From: an uncultured Pseudomonadota bacterium
GTDB lineage: Bacteria > Pseudomonadota > Gammaproteobacteria > Burkholderiales > Rhodocyclaceae
Length of the DNA: 5,863 nucleotides
Assembly: GCA_903939665.1 (NCBI GenBank)
Contig: CAJAHZ010000504.1
Location: forward strand, 1 to 5,863
Direction of reading: 5' to 3'
Shown: positions 1 through 4,015 of the stretch, piece by piece
Numbering within the stretch: the first letter of the stretch is position 1
How the letters are laid out: each line of letters opens with the position of its first letter
Notes under the pieces: generated by a model
The model's database searches: none
What the model was told of the DNA's origin: nothing
The model's input: only the letters and a program-made list of their open reading frames with translations
Made by a program: the position numbers and the translations under genes

Positions 1-1010
1 CCTCTGGCTTTGAGTTTTTCGACCAGGCTGACGCGCATGGCGCGGATGCGGTCGCGCATGCCGGCCAGTTCGTCTTCCCACATCTGACGCAGTTCTGGAT
101 TGGCGAGCACGGCCGCAACGACTGCGCCACCATGAATCGGCGGGTTGGAGTAGTTGGTGCGGATGACACGCTTTACCTGCGACATGACACGCGCCGATTC
201 ATCCTTGCTGGAGGTGATGATCGACAGCGCACCGACCCGTTCGCCATATAGCGAGAAGGATTTGGAGAATGAGCTGGAGACAAAGAATTGCAGGCCGGAG
301 GCGGCAAACAGGTTAAGTGCCAGCGCGTCTTCGGCGATGCCGTCGGCAAAGCCCTGGTAGGCCATGTCGATGAACGGGATGAGACCGCGTGCGCGGATGG
401 CGTCAATCGTTTCGCGCCATTGTGCTTCCGAGAGGTCGGCACCGGTCGGGTTGTGGCAGCAGGCGTGCAGGACGATAATCGAGCCGGCTGGCAAGGAATT
501 CAGCGTGGCCTTCATACCGTCGAAATTGACGCCGCGCGTGCTGGCGTCGTAGTAGGGGTAGGTCTCGACCGGAAAGCCGGCGGATTCGAACAGGGCGCGA
601 TGGTTCTCCCAGCTCGGATCGCTGATATAGACGGTGGCGCCCGGCAGCAGACGCTTCAGGTAGTCGGCCCCCACCTTGAGGGCGCCCGTGCCGCCTAGCG
701 CTTCTGCGGTGACCACACGACCTTCGGCAAGGAGTGACGAGTCCTTGCCGAAGAGCAGCGTTTGCACAGCCTGGTTGTATGCACCGAGGCCCTCGATCGG
801 TTGGTAGCCGCGCGGCGGCATCGCTTCAAGGCGAGCCTTTTCGGCTACCTTGACCGCGCTGAGCAGCGGAATCTTTCCGTTGTCATCAAAATAGACGCCA
901 ACACCAAGGTTGACCTTGGTTGAGCGGGTGTCGGCGTTGAAGGATTCGTTCAAGCCGAGAATGGGGTCACGTGGCGCCATCTCTACAGCGGCGAAGATCG
1001 AAGAGGTCAT
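1..1010 (-). CDS. tyrB: Aromatic amino acid / aspartate aminotransferase (class I, PLP-dependent), 3' end outside window
   Basis: Cytoplasmic PLP enzyme that exchanges an amino group between aromatic amino acids or aspartate and a 2-oxo acid, usually the last step of Tyr/Phe synthesis. I translated 336 residues from an ATG at 1008-1010; family members are near 397 residues, so about 60 C-terminal residues, including the second substrate-carboxylate arginine, are missing. Family landmarks are all present and correctly spaced: Tyr69 in RGYQP, Trp134 in DPSWENH, Asn187 in HNPTG, Asp215 and Tyr218 in IDMAYQGF, the Schiff-base Lys250 in SSSFSKSFSLYGERVG, phosphate-binding Arg258, and Arg284 in RTNYSNPP, the equivalent of Arg292 in pig aspartate aminotransferase. 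The start is supported by GGAG five bases upstream and by an N-terminus ending in DPILGL as in E. coli AspC. The gene is divergent from uvrB. AspC and TyrB share these residues, so family is certain but aromatic versus aspartate preference is not; tyrB follows the usual betaproteobacterial naming. Confidence 0.93.
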   Translation of the reverse strand, partial: MTSSIFAAVEMAPRDPILGLNESFNADTRSTKVNLGVGVYFDDNGKIPLLSAVKVAEKARLEAMPPRGYQPIEGLGAYNQAVQTLLFGKDSSLLAEGRVVTAEALGGTGALKVGADYLKRLLPGATVYISDPSWENHRALFESAGFPVETYPYYDASTRGVNFDGMKATLNSLPAGSIIVLHACCHNPTGADLSEAQWRETIDAIRARGLIPFIDMAYQGFADGIAEDALALNLFAASGLQFFVSSSFSKSFSLYGERVGALSIITSSKDESARVMSQVKRVIRTNYSNPPIHGGAVVAAVLANPELRQMWEDELAGMRDRIRAMRVSLVEKLKAR

Positions 1011-1015
1011 GGTCA

Positions 1016-1019
1016 CTCC
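1016..1019 (-). promoter_or_regulatory. Ribosome binding site of the aminotransferase gene
   Basis: On the minus strand the sequence reads GGAGTGACC directly before the ATG at 1008-1010. GGAG is a good Shine-Dalgarno core at five bases spacing and decides the start codon. No convincing -35/-10 pair for this gene could be picked out in the rest of the divergent intergenic region. Confidence 0.75.
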
Positions 1020-1051
1020 ATAAATTTGCTGGTTGGTGCGGCGCGTCTCAC

Positions 1052-1062
1052 CGCAAGTTGCG
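1052..1062. repeat. Short palindrome CGCAA-G-TTGCG with flanking TGCGAA repeat in the divergent intergenic region
   Basis: CGCAAGTTGCG is a perfect 5+1+5 inverted repeat. It overlaps TGCGAA at 1059-1064, which recurs at 1069-1074, exactly ten bases (about one helical turn) further on. It lies 42 bp upstream of the aminotransferase start and 99 bp upstream of uvrB, where an operator could sit. It does not match the LexA or TyrR consensus as I know them. At this length it could be chance. Confidence 0.35.
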
Positions 1063-1149
1063 AAATAGTGCGAACCAATCCGTCGCTCGGTCATCAATTT
1101 CATCTGTTGAATCGATGTTTTGCCGACGACGGTCAGCTTTGAAACAACC

Positions 1150-1155
1150 TATAAT
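1150..1155 (+). promoter_or_regulatory. Candidate -10 box (TATAAT) of uvrB, spaced for a leaderless transcript
   Basis: A perfect TATAAT ends seven bases before the A of the uvrB ATG at 1162, with six bases (TCTATC) between. Initiation at the usual distance from a -10 box would therefore start the RNA at or within a base of the start codon. There is no Shine-Dalgarno sequence in front of this ATG, which fits leaderless translation. Against it, no TTGACA-like hexamer sits 16-18 bp upstream (that stretch is CGACGG-like) and there is no extended -10 TG. I also saw no LexA box (CTGT-N8-ACAG): the only CTGT, at 1104-1107, lacks its partner half. Confidence 0.4.
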
Positions 1156-1161
1156 TCTATC

Positions 1162-3237
1162 ATGGTGAGTCATTTGCATTCCCCCGAAAACACGCCGTTT
1201 GTTACCTTTGAAGGCAGCCCTTTTCGTCTTCATCAGCCGTTCCTGCCCGCTGGCGATCAGCCGACAGCGATTGCCCGACTGATCGAGGGCCTGGAAGACG
1301 GGCTTTCCTATCAAACGCTGCTGGGCGTTACCGGCTCGGGAAAAACTTACACCATGGCCAACGTCATCGCCCGCACGGGGCGCCCGGCGCTGGTGCTGGC
1401 ACCGAACAAGACACTGGCGGCGCAGCTTTACTCCGAGTTTCGTGAGTTCTTCCCCGAGAATGCTGTCGAGTATTTCGTTTCCTATTACGATTATTACCAG
1501 CCGGAAGCCTATGTCCCGGCACGCGACCTGTTCATTGAAAAGGACTCGTCGATCAACGAGCACATCGAGCAGATGCGGCTGTCGGCGACCAAAAGCCTGC
1601 TCGAACGCCGCGATTGCGTGATTGTTGCGACCGTGTCGTGCATCTATGGCATCGGTGATCGCGACGAGTACCACAAGATGATTCTTACCATGCGCGTCGG
1701 TGATCGCATGGCGCAGCGCGAGGTGATCAAGCGCCTCGCCGAGATGCAGTATGAGCGTAATGACATTGACTTTCATCGCGGTACATTTCGTGTGCGTGGC
1801 GACGTTATCGATGTCTTTCCCGCTGAACATGCCGAGCACGCCATCCGCATTTCGCTGTTCGATGACGAAATCGAATCCTTGCAACTATTCGATCCATTGA
1901 CCGGCCATCTGCAGTCGAAGCTGACCCGCTTCACTGTTTTTCCTTCTTCGCACTACGTCACGCCGCGCGCTACGGTGCTGCGAGCGCTCGATTTGATCAA
2001 GGATGAGTTGCGTCAGCGCATCGAGTTCTATCATCGCGAGAACCGTCTCGTCGAAGCACAACGCATCGAGCAGCGCACGCGTTTCGATCTGGAAATGCTC
2101 GACCAACTGGGATTCTGCAAGGGGATCGAGAACTACTCGCGCTATTTATCCGGGCGTCAGGCCGGCGAGCCGCCGCCGACGCTCATCGACTATCTCGCGG
2201 CTGATGCGCTGATGTTTATCGATGAGTCTCATGTCTCGATTCCGCAAGTCGGTGCGATGTACAAGGGAGACCGCTCGCGCAAGGAAAATTTGGTGAATTA
2301 TGGTTTTCGTTTGCCGTCAGCGCTCGACAACCGGCCGTTGAAATTTGAAGAGTTCGAAGCCTTGATGCGGCAAACGGTTTTCGTTTCGGCCACGCCATCC
2401 GAGTATGAAAAGGTGCATCAGGGGCAGGTAGTTGAGCAAGTGGTCCGGCCGACCGGGTTGATCGACCCGGTAGTGATTGTTCGTCCCGCGTCTACCCAAA
2501 TCGACGATTTGCTGTCAGAGATCAGGCTGCGCGTAGCGCTTGAAGAGCGGGTTCTGGTGACGACGCTGACCAAACGGATGTCGGAGGATCTGACAGACTA
2601 TCTTGGAGAGCATGGCGTTCGCGTTCGCTATCTGCACTCGGACATCGACACCGTCGAGCGCGTCGAAATCATTCGTGACCTGCGCCTTGGAAAATTCGAG
2701 GTGCTGGTCGGTATCAACCTGTTGCGTGAAGGCCTCGACATTCCCGAAGTCTCGCTGGTCGCGATTCTCGACGCGGACAAGGAAGGCTTCCTTCGCTCTG
2801 AACGTTCATTGATCCAGACCATGGGGCGCGCGGCGCGCCACTTGAACGGAACGGCAATTTTGTATGCGGACCGGGTGACCGATTCGATGCGCCGCGCGAT
2901 GGCCGAGACCGAACGGCGGCGGATCAAGCAGATCCACTTTAACGAGACGCACGGCATTACCCCAAAGGGCGTGACAAAGCGGATCAAGGACATCATCGAC
3001 GGTATCTATGATTCGGAAGTTGCTCACCGGGAACTCAAGGCTGCCCAGCAGCAGGCGAGTTACGAAGCGATGAGCGAGAAACAGCTGTCGCGTGAACTCA
3101 AACGACTGGAAAAACAGATGCTTGAATGCGCCAGAAATCTGGAGTTTGAAAAGGCCGCAGCGGCACGCGATGAATTGTTTCGCATCAAGGAACGCGTCTT
3201 CGGCGCGGCGGTCCACGATACGGGGATTGAACAATAA
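1162..3237 (+). CDS. uvrB: UvrABC system protein B (excinuclease ABC subunit UvrB)
   Basis: Central subunit of nucleotide excision repair. UvrA loads it on damaged DNA, its beta-hairpin probes the strand, and it then recruits the nuclease UvrC and helicase UvrD. The 691-residue product carries every expected element: GDQP motif near residue 31, Walker A GVTGSGKT at 55-62 (Lys61), the aromatic-rich hairpin from Tyr104 (YFVSYYDYYQPEAYVP), Walker B DESH at 354-357, SATPS at 409-413, helicase motif V GINLLREGLDIPEV at 517-530, motif VI with Gln552, Arg556 and Arg559 (QTMGRAARH), and a C-terminal UVR domain at about 642-677 that pairs with UvrC. It is slightly longer than E. coli UvrB (673) because about 16 extra residues precede the conserved SPFRLHQPF. 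I chose ATG 1162; an in-frame TTG at 1120 would add 14 residues without family support. Neither candidate has a Shine-Dalgarno sequence. No frameshift or lost key residue was seen. SOS control is not evident from upstream sequence. Confidence 0.98.
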   Translation: MVSHLHSPENTPFVTFEGSPFRLHQPFLPAGDQPTAIARLIEGLEDGLSYQTLLGVTGSGKTYTMANVIARTGRPALVLAPNKTLAAQLYSEFREFFPENAVEYFVSYYDYYQPEAYVPARDLFIEKDSSINEHIEQMRLSATKSLLERRDCVIVATVSCIYGIGDRDEYHKMILTMRVGDRMAQREVIKRLAEMQYERNDIDFHRGTFRVRGDVIDVFPAEHAEHAIRISLFDDEIESLQLFDPLTGHLQSKLTRFTVFPSSHYVTPRATVLRALDLIKDELRQRIEFYHRENRLVEAQRIEQRTRFDLEMLDQLGFCKGIENYSRYLSGRQAGEPPPTLIDYLAADALMFIDESHVSIPQVGAMYKGDRSRKENLVNYGFRLPSALDNRPLKFEEFEALMRQTVFVSATPSEYEKVHQGQVVEQVVRPTGLIDPVVIVRPASTQIDDLLSEIRLRVALEERVLVTTLTKRMSEDLTDYLGEHGVRVRYLHSDIDTVERVEIIRDLRLGKFEVLVGINLLREGLDIPEVSLVAILDADKEGFLRSERSLIQTMGRAARHLNGTAILYADRVTDSMRRAMAETERRRIKQIHFNETHGITPKGVTKRIKDIIDGIYDSEVAHRELKAAQQQASYEAMSEKQLSRELKRLEKQMLECARNLEFEKAAAARDELFRIKERVFGAAVHDTGIEQ

Positions 3238-3426
3238 ATCGCTCGGTTAGTACGGCGACCCGCATGTAGTACTTTTGGCAGTCTTTCGGCTCACGCGACA
3301 AGCAGGTAATATAAGGATATTCAATAGGCGGCGGTGTGTTTGTCGTTCTTCCGCAATGTCTGCTCGCGTTTCGCAGTGCGTTGGGTTTAGCGCGGAGTAT
3401 CAACTGGATCGGACGGTGAGCGGGTG
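3238..3426 (+). other. Intergenic gap between uvrB and the phosphatase, with small inverted repeats
   Basis: This 189 bp stretch contains no coding region I can support. It holds AGTAC at 3249-3253 and GTACT at 3269-3273 (a 5 bp stem with a 15-base loop, followed by TTT), too weak to call a terminator. It also holds AATAT-AAGG-ATATT at 3308-3321, a perfect 5+4+5 inverted repeat. The second lies in the most AT-rich part of the gap and overlaps TAATAT/TATAAG, which could act as a weak -10 about 110 bp before the phosphatase start; no good -35 partner is visible. The gap suggests the phosphatase may have its own promoter rather than depending only on read-through from uvrB. Confidence 0.4.
3415..3420 (+). 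promoter_or_regulatory. Likely ribosome binding site of the phosphatase gene
   Basis: GGTGAG lies six bases before the ATG at 3427 and is a moderate match to the Shine-Dalgarno sequence. It favours ATG 3427 over the immediately preceding in-frame GTG at 3424, which would add only one residue. Confidence 0.5.
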
Positions 3427-3945
3427 ATGAAAGTCTTGTTTGTCTGCATGGGGAATATCTGCCGTTCGCCGACAGCGGAGGGTGTGCTTCGCCATTTTCT
3501 GCAGCAAAGAAAGCTGGAGGGTAACGTTGAGGTCGATTCTGCCGGCACGCATGGCTACCACGTTGGGGAGGCACCCGATCAACGAACCCAACGCGCCGCG
3601 GCAAGTCGTGGCTACGATCTGTCGGACATGCGCGCGCGTAAGGTTGCGCCACAGGATCTTGACTACTTTGATTTGATCCTGGCTATGGACCATAACAACC
3701 TTGAGGTTCTCAAGCGTATTTGCCCGCCGGAGAAATACGAGCGCTTGGGTTTATTCATGAGTTATGCAAAAAACTTTGATGACGACGAGGTTCCCGACCC
3801 GTATTACGGCCTGGGTCACGGCTTCGATCTCGTGCTCGATATGGTCGAAGATGCTGCAAATGGCTTGATCGAAACAATAGAGACCCGTTTGAATCGGGCT
3901 TCGGACTCGAGCGGGTTACAGCGCAAGCAGACGGCCAAGAACTGA
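3427..3945 (+). CDS. Low-molecular-weight protein-tyrosine phosphatase
   Basis: Cytoplasmic cysteine-based phosphatase that removes phosphate from phosphotyrosine; in bacteria such enzymes often oppose BY-kinases in polysaccharide export or act in stress signalling. The 172-residue product begins with a beta-strand and the P-loop CMGNICRS, giving the CX5R signature with nucleophile Cys7 and Arg13, and followed by SPTAEGV. The general-acid DP motif is Asp124-Pro125 in VPDPYYG, with Tyr126 and Tyr127 forming the usual aromatic wall. SAGTHGYHVGEAPD at 38-51 is the substrate-specificity loop. The fold is complete and intact; the last 20 or so residues (after ETRLNRA) are a polar, basic tail that makes it a little longer than E. 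coli Wzb (147). It lies 189 bp after uvrB in the same direction and converges with rne. No kinase or capsule gene is in view, so its substrate is unknown. An arsenate reductase of the same fold is less likely because the DPYYG acid loop and P-loop fit phosphatases. Confidence 0.95.
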   Translation: MKVLFVCMGNICRSPTAEGVLRHFLQQRKLEGNVEVDSAGTHGYHVGEAPDQRTQRAAASRGYDLSDMRARKVAPQDLDYFDLILAMDHNNLEVLKRICPPEKYERLGLFMSYAKNFDDDEVPDPYYGLGHGFDLVLDMVEDAANGLIETIETRLNRASDSSGLQRKQTAKN

Positions 3946-3964
3946 ATCGCCTGGGTGCGTAGAT

Positions 3965-3997
3965 AAAAAACGGGGCGCTCAAGGCGCCCCGTTTTTT
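3965..3997. terminator. Bidirectional intrinsic terminator between the phosphatase gene and rne
   Basis: Stem CGGGGCGC (3971-3978), loop TCAAG (3979-3983) and stem GCGCCCCG (3984-3991) are flanked by A6 at 3965-3970 and T6 at 3992-3997. Read on the plus strand it is a GC-rich 8 bp hairpin followed by six U residues, 25 bases after the phosphatase stop. Read on the minus strand it has the same form, 24 bases after the rne stop. It therefore serves both converging genes; the A/T tracts can extend the stem to 14 bp. Confidence 0.95.
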
Positions 3998-4015
3998 CGT
4001 CCATTAGTCACGGGA

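Noticed and set aside
288..698. 136-codon plus-strand open frame inside the aminotransferase gene
   Set aside because: The opposite strand encodes an uninterrupted class I aminotransferase with all catalytic residues, so this is a shadow frame.
1120..1161. Alternative TTG start for uvrB adding 14 residues
   Set aside because: The extra residues have no UvrB family support, no Shine-Dalgarno sequence is present, and the extension would run through the candidate -10 box.
1048..1884. 278-codon open frame on the minus strand, antisense to the first third of uvrB
   Set aside because: It lies almost wholly opposite a conserved uvrB coding sequence, its translation resembles no family I know, and long antisense frames are expected in GC-rich genes. 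No Shine-Dalgarno evidence was identified.
3249..3276. Terminator directly after uvrB (AGTAC/GTACT hairpin followed by TTT)
   Set aside because: The stem is only five pairs with a 15-base loop and a very short T run, too weak for an intrinsic terminator.
3185..3652. 155-codon minus-strand frame spanning the uvrB end, the gap and the phosphatase start
   Set aside because: Two thirds lie opposite well-supported genes, and the translation has no recognisable motif and unusual composition.
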